From NCBI GenBank assembly GCA_023251875.1, contig JAHEXY010000002.1, positions 1 through 64,000 of the forward strand: a stretch of 64,000 bases of DNA, given 5' to 3'. The notes below the pieces were generated by a model. It was not told the DNA's origin and did not search any database. It saw only the letters and a list, made by a program, of their open reading frames with translations. Made by a program: the position numbers and the translations under genes. Shown in pieces: positions 15,681-24,800 of the stretch; positions within the stretch are counted from its first letter, which is position 1, and each line of letters starts with the position of its first letter. This DNA is from Bacteroidota bacterium. Its GTDB lineage: Bacteria > Bacteroidota > Bacteroidia > JAHEXY01.

Positions 15681-18479
15681 TTAATGGGCCTCAAGCCAAT
15701 TTTCTCCAATACCTAATTCCACTTCAAGGGGCACTCTTAATTTTATAGCATCTGTCATTTGTTTTTTTACCAATTGTTTTATTTGTTCCAGTTCTGGTTT
15801 GTATACATCAAAAACCAATTCGTCATGTACTTGCAATACCATTTTTGATTGGTATTGTTTCTTTTTCATTTCATCATGAATACAAATCATTGCCATTTTA
15901 ATAATATCAGCTGCAGATCCTTGAATGGGAGCATTTATCGCATTTCGCTCGGCATATCCTCTTACGGCAGCATTGGCAGAGTTAATATCACTTAAATAGC
16001 GTCTACGCCCCATAATGGTTTCAACATATCCTTGTTTGCGTGCTTTTTCAATATTTTGATCCATGTAAATTTTAATGCGTGGATATTTTTCGAAATATTG
16101 ATCAATAATTTGTTTGGCCTCTGTTCTTGATATGCCTAAGCGTTGTGCTAAGCCAAAAGCAGAAATACCATAAATAATTCCAAAATTTACCATTTTTGCA
16201 TTTCTGCGCATATCCGAACTTACTTCTGTTAAGGCCACATCGTATACTTTAGCTGCGGTTGCAGCATGAATATCTTGTCCCTGACTAAAGGCCTCTATCA
16301 TTCCTTCGTCTTCGCTAAGTGCTGCCATAATTCTCAATTCAACTTGGGAATAATCGGCAGAAAGAATAATATAGTCATTGTTTCTTGCCAAAAATGCTTT
16401 TCTGATTTCCTTTCCTTTATCGGTACGAATGGGAATATTTTGAAGATTAGGATTAATGGAACTTAAACGGCCTGTTGCTGCGATAGCTTGGTTATAGGTA
16501 GTATGAATACGTTCGGTTTTTTTATTTACCAGCTCAGGTAAAGCATCAACATAGGTTGATTTCAGTTTATTGAGTTGGCGGTAATCCAGAATTTTTTGAA
16601 TAATGGGATGTTTATTTACTAAGGTTTGCAACACTTCCTCACCAGTAGCATATTGCCCTGTTTTTGTTTTTTTTGGCTTTTCTTCCACTTTTAATTCTAA
16701 ATACAAGAGATCTCCCAATTGTTTGGGCGAATCTATGTTAATATCTCTTCCGGCAATTTGTTTAATTTCATTTTCAATAGCCTCAATTTCTCTTCCCAAT
16801 TCTATTGATATTTCTTTTAAAACATGAATGTCAAGCCTAACTCCTTCTGCTTCCATAGCAGCTAAAACAGGCACTAAAGGAATTTCAATTTCTTCAAATA
16901 ATTTTTCTGTTCCTGTTTCTTTTAATTGTGGTTGTAATATTTTTTTTAGCTGATAGGTAATATCTGCATCTTCCGCAGCATATTCTTTTATTTTTTCTAT
17001 CGGCACATCACGCATGTTAAGTTGATTCTTCCCTTTTTTACCGATTAATGTTTCGATAGAAACGGGAGAATAATTTAAATAGGTTTCTGCCATTATATCC
17101 ATGTTATGGCGCATATCAGGTTGCAACAAATAATGCGCAAGCATGGTGTCGAATAATTTTCCTTTTACTTCAATACCGTAATTTTTAAGAATGGCCATAT
17201 CGTATTTTATATTTTGGCCAATCTTTATAATATGTTCGGTTTCAAAAACAGGGCGAAACGCTGAAGTAATTTCTTTAGCCTCTTGTTGATCATTAGGAAC
17301 TGGAATATAAAATGCTTTTTCTTTTTCAAAAGAGAATGACATACCCACTAATTCAGAAGTAAGGGTATCCAACCCGGTGGTTTCGGTGTCAAAACAAAAC
17401 TCTGTTTGAGAAAGCAATAATTGAATGAGGTTTTGCCTTTTTTCAGCAGTATCGATCAATTCATATTCATGAGCCGTATTATCTATGGTATTAAAATTTT
17501 TTGCAACAGTTTCTTCTTCAATTGCAGTTGCAAATAAATCTATTTGGGTTGATTGGGAATTTTTCTTTTTTTCTTCTGTTTGTATTGGGGCATCTCCCAA
17601 AACAGTTTCTCCAAATATTCTTTCGGCAAGTCGCCTGAATTCGAGCTCTCCAAAAAGCTGTGTTATTTTTTCTTTATTGGGCTCTTTCACTCTCAAAGCT
17701 TCTTCATCTAAATCAACAGGGGCATCTAAAAGAATAGTTGCCAATCGTTTTGAAAGCAATGCTTGCTCGGCATGGCTCTTAACATTTTCTTGTAATTTTC
17801 CTTTTAACTCATGAGCATTTTGAATAACATTTTCTACACTTCCATATTGTTTGATAAGTATTTTGGCCGTTTTTTCTCCAATGCCCGGCACCCCAGGAAT
17901 GTTATCTACAGCATCTCCCCAAAGGCCCAATACATCTGCTACCTGCATAGGAGTATTGATTTCAAATTTTTCACAAATTTCTTTTATGCCTAATATCTCA
18001 ACACCATTTCCCATGCGTGCAGGTTTGTATAAAAAAATGTGTTCATCAATAAGTTGCCCTAAATCTTTATCTGGCGACATCATATAAACAGAATAACCTT
18101 CTTTCTCGGCCTTTTTTGCTATGGTTCCAATTACATCATCCGCTTCATAACCATCAGCCAACAGAATGGGAATATTAAAACCCTCAATCACTTCTTTGAT
18201 ATAGGGTATCGAAGCGCGAATATCTTCAGGCATGGCTTCTCGGTGCGCTTTGTATTCAGAATATTCGACTTCACGAGAGGTAGTAGTAGGAGCATCAAAT
18301 ACGACAGCAATATGACTGGGTTTTTCTTTATTGAGAATTTCTAGCAATGTATTGGTAAAACCAAAAATAGCAGAAGTATTAAAGCCTTTTGAATTAATAC
18401 GCGGATTTTTACTAAATGCAAAATAAGCACGATAAATTAAAGCAAATGCATCAAGTAAGAAAAGTTTTTTGGTAGACAT
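15681..18479 (-). CDS. polA: DNA polymerase I
   Basis: Pol I fills gaps and removes RNA primers in replication and repair. The 932-residue protein has all three domains: 5' nuclease (about 1-300, FDAPTTTSREVEYSEYKAHR and ADDVIGT), 3'-5' exonuclease (about 345-530) with the intact DTETTGLD metal-binding motif near residue 361, and the polymerase with motif A SADYSQVELRIMA (about 702), the RRNAKMVNFGIIYG O-helix and motif C QVHDELVFD (about 880). The proofreading residues are present, unlike in some Bacillota and Aquificales Pol I proteins. The start ATG follows directly after a promoter region shared with the divergent lipoprotein gene. Confidence 0.98.
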   Translation of the reverse strand: MSTKKLFLLDAFALIYRAYFAFSKNPRINSKGFNTSAIFGFTNTLLEILNKEKPSHIAVVFDAPTTTSREVEYSEYKAHREAMPEDIRASIPYIKEVIEGFNIPILLADGYEADDVIGTIAKKAEKEGYSVYMMSPDKDLGQLIDEHIFLYKPARMGNGVEILGIKEICEKFEINTPMQVADVLGLWGDAVDNIPGVPGIGEKTAKILIKQYGSVENVIQNAHELKGKLQENVKSHAEQALLSKRLATILLDAPVDLDEEALRVKEPNKEKITQLFGELEFRRLAERIFGETVLGDAPIQTEEKKKNSQSTQIDLFATAIEEETVAKNFNTIDNTAHEYELIDTAEKRQNLIQLLLSQTEFCFDTETTGLDTLTSELVGMSFSFEKEKAFYIPVPNDQQEAKEITSAFRPVFETEHIIKIGQNIKYDMAILKNYGIEVKGKLFDTMLAHYLLQPDMRHNMDIMAETYLNYSPVSIETLIGKKGKNQLNMRDVPIEKIKEYAAEDADITYQLKKILQPQLKETGTEKLFEEIEIPLVPVLAAMEAEGVRLDIHVLKEISIELGREIEAIENEIKQIAGRDINIDSPKQLGDLLYLELKVEEKPKKTKTGQYATGEEVLQTLVNKHPIIQKILDYRQLNKLKSTYVDALPELVNKKTERIHTTYNQAIAATGRLSSINPNLQNIPIRTDKGKEIRKAFLARNNDYIILSADYSQVELRIMAALSEDEGMIEAFSQGQDIHAATAAKVYDVALTEVSSDMRRNAKMVNFGIIYGISAFGLAQRLGISRTEAKQIIDQYFEKYPRIKIYMDQNIEKARKQGYVETIMGRRRYLSDINSANAAVRGYAERNAINAPIQGSAADIIKMAMICIHDEMKKKQYQSKMVLQVHDELVFDVYKPELEQIKQLVKKQMTDAIKLRVPLEVELGIGENWLEAH

Positions 18480-18506
18480 AGAATGATTGGGATATTTTTA
18501 TTCGGA

Positions 18507-18523
18507 CAAAGATATTATCTTTG
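18507..18523. promoter_or_regulatory. Back-to-back divergent -7 boxes between polA and a lipoprotein gene
   Basis: CAAAGATA (18507-18514, reading TATCTTTG on the minus strand) and TATCTTTG (18516-18523) are separated by one base, making a perfect 17-bp palindrome. Each half matches the TAnnTTTG -7 consensus and points to a gene: polA 28 bp away on the minus strand and the lipoprotein 56 bp away on the plus strand. Polymerases could not occupy both at once. Confidence 0.55.
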
Positions 18524-18578
18524 TGTTTAATATACCCTTACCCTTAGATTAATAATTAAAACTTAATTTATACCAACC

Positions 18579-18986
18579 ATGAAAAAAATTAAAAATCTAC
18601 TTCTAGTATTAGTGGTAACAACTTTTGCCCTTTCGGGCTGTAAAAAATATGAAGACGGCCCTTCTTTTACACTAAAATCAGCCAAAGCAAGAATGGTAAA
18701 TGATTGGAAATTGGATAAAGTATATTCTATTGATGGAACAACTGATTACACTTTGTTTTTTTCATCTTCTTCATGGGAACTTGATTTAAGTAGTGATTAT
18801 AGCATGACCCAAACTGTAGATGGCGTAACTTATACTGGTACTTGGGCTTTTTCAGATGAAAAAGATTCATTAAAGCTTACTTATTCCGGGAGTACTTTCA
18901 GCGCCTATATTCTTAAACTTGAGAGTAATGATTTATGGTTAAAGGACGATGACGATGATATACAACTTCATTTTATAAGTAAATAG
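18579..18986 (+). CDS. Small lipoprotein with a lipocalin-like domain
   Basis: The 135-residue protein has a lipoprotein signal (NLLLVLVVTTFALSGC, cysteine about residue 21). The mature part has a pattern of short strands, MVNDWKLDKVYSIDG...MTQTVDGVTYTGTWAFSDEKDSLKL, typical of the lipocalin-like/DUF5004 lipoproteins common in Bacteroidota. The ligand is unknown. It is read from a promoter shared with polA and precedes fluC by 70 bp. Confidence 0.75.
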   Translation: MKKIKNLLLVLVVTTFALSGCKKYEDGPSFTLKSAKARMVNDWKLDKVYSIDGTTDYTLFFSSSSWELDLSSDYSMTQTVDGVTYTGTWAFSDEKDSLKLTYSGSTFSAYILKLESNDLWLKDDDDDIQLHFISK

Positions 18987-19056
18987 CTATTTTTAAAGAT
19001 CATACTGATAAACCTTAATTTATTTTTTAGAAGTTGGGGTTTATTATTTTAGAAGA

Positions 19057-19419
19057 ATGATAAATGCATTATTGATATTTTTGGGAGGAGGCTTAGGAAG
19101 TCTGGTTCGTTATGGTGTTTCAAAAAGTGTAATAGCCAATTTTCAAACCCATTTTCCATTAGCAACTTTTCTATCCAATAGCATCAGTTGTATTATTCTT
19201 GCTCTTACCGTTTATTATTTTCAATCGAAATACGCTTTAAGTAACAATTTAAAAATTTTTATTGTAACCGGATTTTGTGGAGGATTTAGCACCTTTTCAA
19301 CTTTTAGTTATGAAACTTTTGAGTTATTTAAAATGGGATATGCTTGGATGGCTGTGGGAAATATATTTATAAGCGTAGTAAGTTGCTTATTGGTAATGTT
19401 TTTTTTGTACAACAAGTAG
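19057..19419 (+). CDS. fluC: Fluoride ion channel FluC (CrcB)
   Basis: Fluc proteins are dual-topology dimeric channels that expel fluoride. The 120-residue sequence has four membrane segments with the family motifs GGGLGSLVRYGVS (10-22), the pore-lining asparagine in ATFLSNSIS (about residue 41) and GFCGGFSTFSTFSYE (about 72-86), including the conserved phenylalanines. No fluoride riboswitch is recognisable in the 70-bp upstream gap. No second fluC copy is seen, so it should form a homodimer. Confidence 0.95.
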   Translation: MINALLIFLGGGLGSLVRYGVSKSVIANFQTHFPLATFLSNSISCIILALTVYYFQSKYALSNNLKIFIVTGFCGGFSTFSTFSYETFELFKMGYAWMAVGNIFISVVSCLLVMFFLYNK

Positions 19420-19423
19420 AGAC

Positions 19424-19486
19424 TAATCATGAATTAGAAATTATGAATGATTTTCTAATTTGTAATTCCTCATTCATAATTAAAAT
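19424..19486. repeat. AATTATGAATGA inverted phrase repeat
   Basis: AATTATGAATGA (about 19440-19451) and TCATTCATAATT (about 19470-19481) form a perfect 12-bp stem around an AT-rich loop, between the convergent fluC and pagL-like genes. It could be a bidirectional terminator, and it belongs to the AT-rich phrase-repeat group. Confidence 0.65.
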
Positions 19487-20727
19487 TGATAGCCCATCCC
19501 CCATTCAATACAATCTGCCTTAGCAAAGTGTGTGCGCAAACTAAGATTGGCAACAAAATGTTTGTTGACATTGTATCGAAATCCAAAACGGTGGTAAAAA
19601 TCTTCCCCCTCATTGTATTTTCTTAAAATATAAATGCCCATTTGTATACTCACTTGTAATCTCCCAATAATGAGAGCTTCATAAATAGTAAGGCCTGCTT
19701 TAAAATTAAGGCTATTGTTCAAAACTCCATTGTAAGTAGTATCAATACCAGCCCTTGGTAAAAGAGACTGGTCATACATCCAATCTGTTCCAATACCCAA
19801 ACGCCTTTTTTTTGTAATTTGATATGCCGCTTCAATGGATAAAGTATAAGCAGGATAAATGGATGATCCAGGAGGATAAACGGCCTTGAGAGAATAAGAG
19901 CCAATTACCAATGCATATATTTTTTTTGAAAGTAATTGTGTTGTTGAATCGGAAGGTATAATTATAGTCTTTTTTTTTCCGAATTGATAATAGGCTCCAA
20001 TACCTATTGAAGGAATATTAATCCCCAGATTTGGCTTTTGAAAATTAGCATTAGAAAAATGTGAAAAACCAATTCCGGTTGAGAGTTTAAATTTTTCGCT
20101 TAGTTTAAAATGAAAATCAAAAAGTATATTGGCTGCTATATTAAATGCAGAGCCCATTGCAATATTTTGCGTGTTCTCTATTCTATCAAAGTGTTTGCTT
20201 AAATAGGCCATGCCTAATGCAATTCTATAATTCCATTCAAAATATTTTGTTTTAATAATAGGCAATTGTAAATAAGGCATAATGGCATTTGCAGTTCCCG
20301 TTACTTCCGGATTGCCAAGATCTGCATATGTATAGGCAATACCCATAGTTGGATAACGATACAATTTATGCCAATATTTTTCTCCTTTAGTAGGAATATT
20401 AAAATCAATTTCAATGATGGGCACATGGGCTTGTAGTTGCCCCATACCCTGACGATGGCTCATAATAAATCCGTACTCTGTTTTTACTCCAATTATTTTT
20501 TCAGCATTTTTTAGTTCAGCAATAGTTTGTGAAAATAAATTTGAGAAAGAAAATATTGAAAATAAAAAAATATTGAAAACTAGTTTTATAACCGTTATAA
20601 AAATTGATTTTTTCGCAACCTCAGCCTGAACTATCCCAAATGAGAGAGGAATCCAAAGGTAATTGTTAGAACTGTCCTTTAGTTTTTTACAATAAAGTAG
20701 AATTTTATTTGAGGATAAATTTTTCAA
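19480..20727 (-). CDS. PagL-like lipid A 3-O-deacylase / acyloxyacyl hydrolase family
   Basis: PagL-type enzymes are outer-membrane beta-barrels that remove an acyl chain from lipid A. The protein carries the family motif GIGFSHFSNANFQKPNLG (about residues 206-223), which holds the catalytic His-x-Ser pair and the NxG signature, followed by INIPSIGIGAYYQFG. Alternating strands run to a terminal aromatic residue (MGYQF), as outer-membrane barrels need. The signal peptide core (VFNIFLFSIFSFSNLFSQ) starts only at about residue 50. The region before it (LWIPLSFGIVQAEVAKK) has no Met and may also come from a translated repeat. Alternatively a non-ATG start closer to the signal is used. At 415 residues it is longer than PagL (about 150) but near the Bacteroidota relatives. 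Confidence 0.82.
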   Translation of the reverse strand: MKNLSSNKILLYCKKLKDSSNNYLWIPLSFGIVQAEVAKKSIFITVIKLVFNIFLFSIFSFSNLFSQTIAELKNAEKIIGVKTEYGFIMSHRQGMGQLQAHVPIIEIDFNIPTKGEKYWHKLYRYPTMGIAYTYADLGNPEVTGTANAIMPYLQLPIIKTKYFEWNYRIALGMAYLSKHFDRIENTQNIAMGSAFNIAANILFDFHFKLSEKFKLSTGIGFSHFSNANFQKPNLGINIPSIGIGAYYQFGKKKTIIIPSDSTTQLLSKKIYALVIGSYSLKAVYPPGSSIYPAYTLSIEAAYQITKKRRLGIGTDWMYDQSLLPRAGIDTTYNGVLNNSLNFKAGLTIYEALIIGRLQVSIQMGIYILRKYNEGEDFYHRFGFRYNVNKHFVANLSLRTHFAKADCIEWGMGYQF

Positions 20728-20741
20728 TCTTGTTTTATAAA

Positions 20742-20786
20742 CCTCACCCCATCCCTCTCCTATAAAAAGGAGAGGGAGAGTTTGGA
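20742..20786. repeat. REP-like CCCTCTCC...GGAGAGGG palindrome, copy 3
   Basis: CCCTCTCC (20753-20760) and GGAGAGGG (20769-20776) pair around TATAAAAA, preceded by ACCTCACCCCAT and followed by AGAGTTTGGAATT. It lies between the divergent pagL-like and mazG genes. Confidence 0.85.
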
Positions 20787-20824
20787 ATTATTGTTAAATT
20801 AGCCTCACAAAGATAATTACAATT

Positions 20825-21598
20825 ATGGATGAAAAACTAAAAGCATTTGAGCGTTTACTTAATATCATGGACGAATTAAGGGCAAAATGCCCTTGGGATA
20901 AGAAGCAAACTATAGAGAGTCTCAGACAGCTTACCATTGAAGAGACCTACGAACTAGCAGATGCTATCTTAGAAAAAGACATGCAAGAACTCAAAAAAGA
21001 ATTGGGTGATATTATGTTACATATTGTATTTTATTCAAAAATTGCATCCGAGAAAAATGAATTTGAAATCACAGATGTATTGAATGGAATTTGCGAAAAA
21101 TTAATTTACCGACATCCTCATATTTTCGGAGACGTAAAAGCAGAAACAGATGAAGATGTAAAACGAAATTGGGAAGCACTTAAACTTAAAGAAGGTAAAA
21201 AATCAATCATGTCCGGAGTTCCAGGATCTTTGCCTGCAATGGTAAAAGCCATGCGAATACAAGAAAAAGCAAAAGCCGTGGGTTTTGAGTGGAAAGAAAA
21301 AGAACCTGTTTGGGATAAAGTGCAAGAAGAATTACAAGAATTAAAAGTTGAGGTTGAAAATAAAGCAGCTCATCATTTAATTGAAGGAGAAATGGGAGAT
21401 ATTTTATTTGCACTGGTAAATTATGCTCGTTTTATTGGTGTAGATCCCGAAATGGCATTAGAAAAAACAAACAAAAAATTTATTAAACGATTTACCTATA
21501 TAGAAGAATCGGCACAAAAAGAAAACAGACAATTGACAGAAATGACATTGGAAGAAATGGATAAATACTGGAATGAAAGTAAGAAACCTCACCCTTAA
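20825..21598 (+). CDS. mazG: Nucleoside triphosphate pyrophosphohydrolase MazG
   Basis: MazG hydrolyses (d)NTPs to monophosphate and pyrophosphate, cleaning the nucleotide pool and modulating the stringent response. The 257-residue protein has two MazG domains: the first with CPWDKKQT (about 22), EETYEL, KELGDIMLHIVFYSKIA and RHPHIFGD, the second with EELQELKVEVE and EGEMGDILFALVNYARF. Both EExx(E/D) metal-binding patterns are present. The last codons (KPHP and TAA) fall in the ACCTCACCCTTAA arm of a REP-like element, so the element probably replaced the original C-terminus. Confidence 0.96.
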   Translation: MDEKLKAFERLLNIMDELRAKCPWDKKQTIESLRQLTIEETYELADAILEKDMQELKKELGDIMLHIVFYSKIASEKNEFEITDVLNGICEKLIYRHPHIFGDVKAETDEDVKRNWEALKLKEGKKSIMSGVPGSLPAMVKAMRIQEKAKAVGFEWKEKEPVWDKVQEELQELKVEVENKAAHHLIEGEMGDILFALVNYARFIGVDPEMALEKTNKKFIKRFTYIEESAQKENRQLTEMTLEEMDKYWNESKKPHP

Positions 21599-21635
21599 TC
21601 CCTCTCCTTTAGGAGAGGGTAGCATTGTTACCTCA
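21586..21635. repeat. REP-like CCCTCTCC...GGAGAGGG palindrome, copy 4, between convergent genes
   Basis: CCCTCTCCT (21600-21608) and AGGAGAGGG (21611-21619) form a tight hairpin with a two-base loop. The left flank ACCTCACCCTTAA includes the mazG stop, and the right flank touches the stop codon of the adhesin C-terminal domain on the other strand. It probably serves as a bidirectional terminator for mazG and the adhesin. Confidence 0.85.
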
Positions 21636-21865
21636 CTAGATTTACATTTCCCTCATAATAATATTGCTTATGCAAAATGCTACTTACATTTATTTTATAA
21701 ATATAAACATCAATCTGAGCTAAATTATTTCCTGTAGCAACTTTTCCATCCCAAGGTTTATTGATATCTGTAGTTTCATAAATTAAAAGCCCCCAACGAT
21801 CAAAAATATCCATTTTATAATCAGCAATGCCCACTCCTTTTCCTGAGAAAGTATCATTTTTTTTT
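21628..21865 (-). CDS. T9SS type B sorting domain of the adhesin, out of frame with it
   Basis: The segment encodes about 75 residues: KKNDTFSGKGVGIADYKMDI, then FDRWGLLIYETTDINKPWDG and a final EGNVNLVR. This is the complete gliding-motility/T9SS type B C-terminal domain (FTPNGDGxNDxF...RWG..WDG...Y.Y). It lacks its own start and signal peptide, and the N-terminal half of its motif (FTPNGDKK) is in the frame of the large upstream ORF. The two frames meet at a run of nine A (minus strand; 21857-21865), and eight A would join them. So this is the displaced C-terminus of the adhesin, whether by mutation, slippage-controlled expression or an assembly error. Confidence 0.85.
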
Positions 21866-24800
21866 ATCGCCATTGGGGGTAAAGGTATTGGGGATAAAAA
21901 ATGCAAATTCTGCATCAATAATAATGGTACTATAGGTTGTATCCATACAACCGTTTTGATCGGTAGCTATTTGCATAACCCTATAGGTTCCCGTATCAGA
22001 ATAAACATGGTAAGGATCACTTAAATTTGATGAATAACCATCTCCAAAGTCCCAATAAATGGATTGCGCATTACTTGACTGATTAAAAAAAGTAACGGTT
22101 GTATTTAAGTCGCTCGTAGTGCTTTGTTGATCAAAAATAAAATTAGAAGTAACTAATATAGGAGAACTATTTACTACAACAGAACCACTGGCTATACAAT
22201 TTCCATCATCAACAATTACAGAATAATTTCCTGCAGACAAGTTAGAAGCTGTTGCATTTGTTTGTGCTGGTATTGTATTCCACAAATAAGAATAGATACC
22301 CGAACCTCCAGTGGCAAGTACGGTTGCAGTTCCATCAAATGAAGCACAATGTTCTTCGGTAGCGCTCAACGTTATCGTTGGCGCAGGAATATTATTTATA
22401 AATACAGAATCAATAATCTGACAATTTCCATCATCAACCATAACATAGTTCCAGCCTGAAGATAAGTTGTTAATACTTGAGTTCGTTTGCGTAATGGTAT
22501 TATTCCAGAGATATGAATAAATTCCGCTTCCTCCAACAACAGAAACAGAAGCTAACCCTACTGCATTGTTGCAACTATCCGGAGTAGATGTTAAAGTTAA
22601 ATGAGGTGTGCTTGATGCATTGATTATTAAGGAAGTTGTAGTTGTACAGCCATTGACATCAATAACTGTTACTGAATAATTTCCGCTTGCTAAATTGCCC
22701 GCTGTTGCTGTTGTTTGTCCATCACTCCATAAATAAATATAGGGAGCTGTACCACCCGTTGCTGTTACTGTTGCTGAGCCATTGTTTTGCCCGCAAGTAG
22801 CATCTATTGTTGTTGTAGCTAATGTTGATGCACCTGTATTATTAATGTTGACTGTTGCTGTTGCAGAACAACCATTGGCATCTGTTACTGTAACAGAAAA
22901 ACTTCCGCTTGCTAAATTGCCTGCTGTTGCTGTTGTTTGTCCATCACTCCATAGATAAGTATAAGGAGAAGTTCCTCCTGTTACCGTTACCGTTGCAGAA
23001 CCATTGCTTTGTCCACAAGTAGCATCAATAGTTGTTGTTGTTGCAGTCGCTCCACCTGTATTATTAATAGTTGCTGTTGCTGTTGCAGAACAGCCATTCG
23101 CATCCGTTAGAGTTACTGTATAAGATCCTGTAGCAAGGTTGGTAGCTGAGCTTGTCGAAGCTCCATTGCTCCACAAATAAGTGTAAGGAGAAGTTCCTCC
23201 TGTTACTGTTACTGTTGCAGATCCATTGCTTTGTCCACAAGTAGCATCAATAGTTGTTGTTATTGCAGTCGCTCCACCTGTATTATTAATAGTTGCTGTT
23301 GCTGTTGCAGAACATCCATTAGCATCCGTAACCGTTATTGTATAAGATCCACTTGCAAGGTTGCTTGCAGTTGTAGTAGTTTGTCCATCACTCCACAAAT
23401 AAGTGTAAGGAGAAGTTCCTCCTGTTACTGTTACTGTTGCAGACCCATTGCTTTGTCCACAGGTGGCATCAACGGTTGTAGTTGTTGCACTTGTACTTCC
23501 ATTATCTAAAATGGTAAGGGTATCATTGGCTGAACATCCATTGGCATCCATAACTATTACAGAATAATTACCTGCTAAAAGATTATTAATACTTGCACTT
23601 GTTTGTGCATTGCTCCATAAATAAGAGTAGGGAGATGTTCCTCCACTGGCACTTGTTGTTGCACTTCCATTGGCTTGCCCGCATGCAGCATCTGTTGTTG
23701 TGCTTGTTAAAGAAATATTGCCTTGATCATTTATTACAATTGTTGAGGAGGCATTGCAATTATTGGCATCGGTTACGGTAAGGGTATAGCTTCCGGCTGC
23801 AAGATTGGTAGCTGAGCTTGTCGAAGCTCCATTGCTCCAAGAATAAGTATAAGGAGAACTTCCTCCACTCACACTTATAGATGCACTGCCATTACTTTGG
23901 CCACATGTTGCATCTATTGAAGTTGGAGTAAGTGTTGGACCTCCATTATTATTAATATTAACAGTTGATGTGCTTACGCAGGAATTTTTATCGGTAACAG
24001 TAAGGGTATAAGATCCTGAACTTACATTGGAAATGGAAGCACTTGTGGCTCCATTGCTCCAAGAATAAGTATAGGGGCTTGTACCTCCGCTTACAGTAAT
24101 ACTGGCTGCTCCATCATTTTGTCCGCAGCTGGCATCGGTTACAGAAGATGTTATTGCCGGTGCAGTAGTACTATTGATAGTTACACTGGAAGTAGCTGTA
24201 CATCCATTGGCATCTGTTACCGTTAAAGAATAAGTTCCCGAAGAAAGTTTAGTGATGGAAGATGTTTTTTTACCATTGCTCCACAAATAGGTGTAAGGTG
24301 ATTTGCCTCCGGAAATAGAAGCTGTAGCGGAACCATTGTTATTGCCACAGCTTGCATCTACAGCGGTAATAGTAATGCTGGGTGCTGCTGTATTATTGAT
24401 GGTTGCACTTGCGGTTGTTGTGCAACCGTTTTTATCGGTAACAGTAACCGTATAAGATCCAGCAGCTACATTGGTAATAGAAGCTGTAGTTTTACCGTTG
24501 CTCCAAGAGTAGGTGTAAGGCGATGTTCCACCTGTAGCTGTTACAGTAGCAGAGCCATTGCTATTGCCACAAGAAGCATCAACAACACTTGTTGTGGCTG
24601 TTGCACCTCCGGTATTATTAATAGTTGCGGTTGCGGTTGTTGTACAGCCATTTTTATCGGTTACCGTTATAGTATAAGATCCAGCTGCAAGGTTGGTAGC
24701 TGAGCTTGTCGAAGCTCCATTGCTCCATGAATAAGTATATGGCGAAGTGCCACCTGTAGCAGTTACTGTTGCCGAACCATTGCTGTTGCCGCAGCTGGCA

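Noticed and set aside
18987-19056. Fluoride riboswitch before fluC
   Set aside because: The 70-bp gap is AT-rich and shows no crcB-motif core or pseudoknot.
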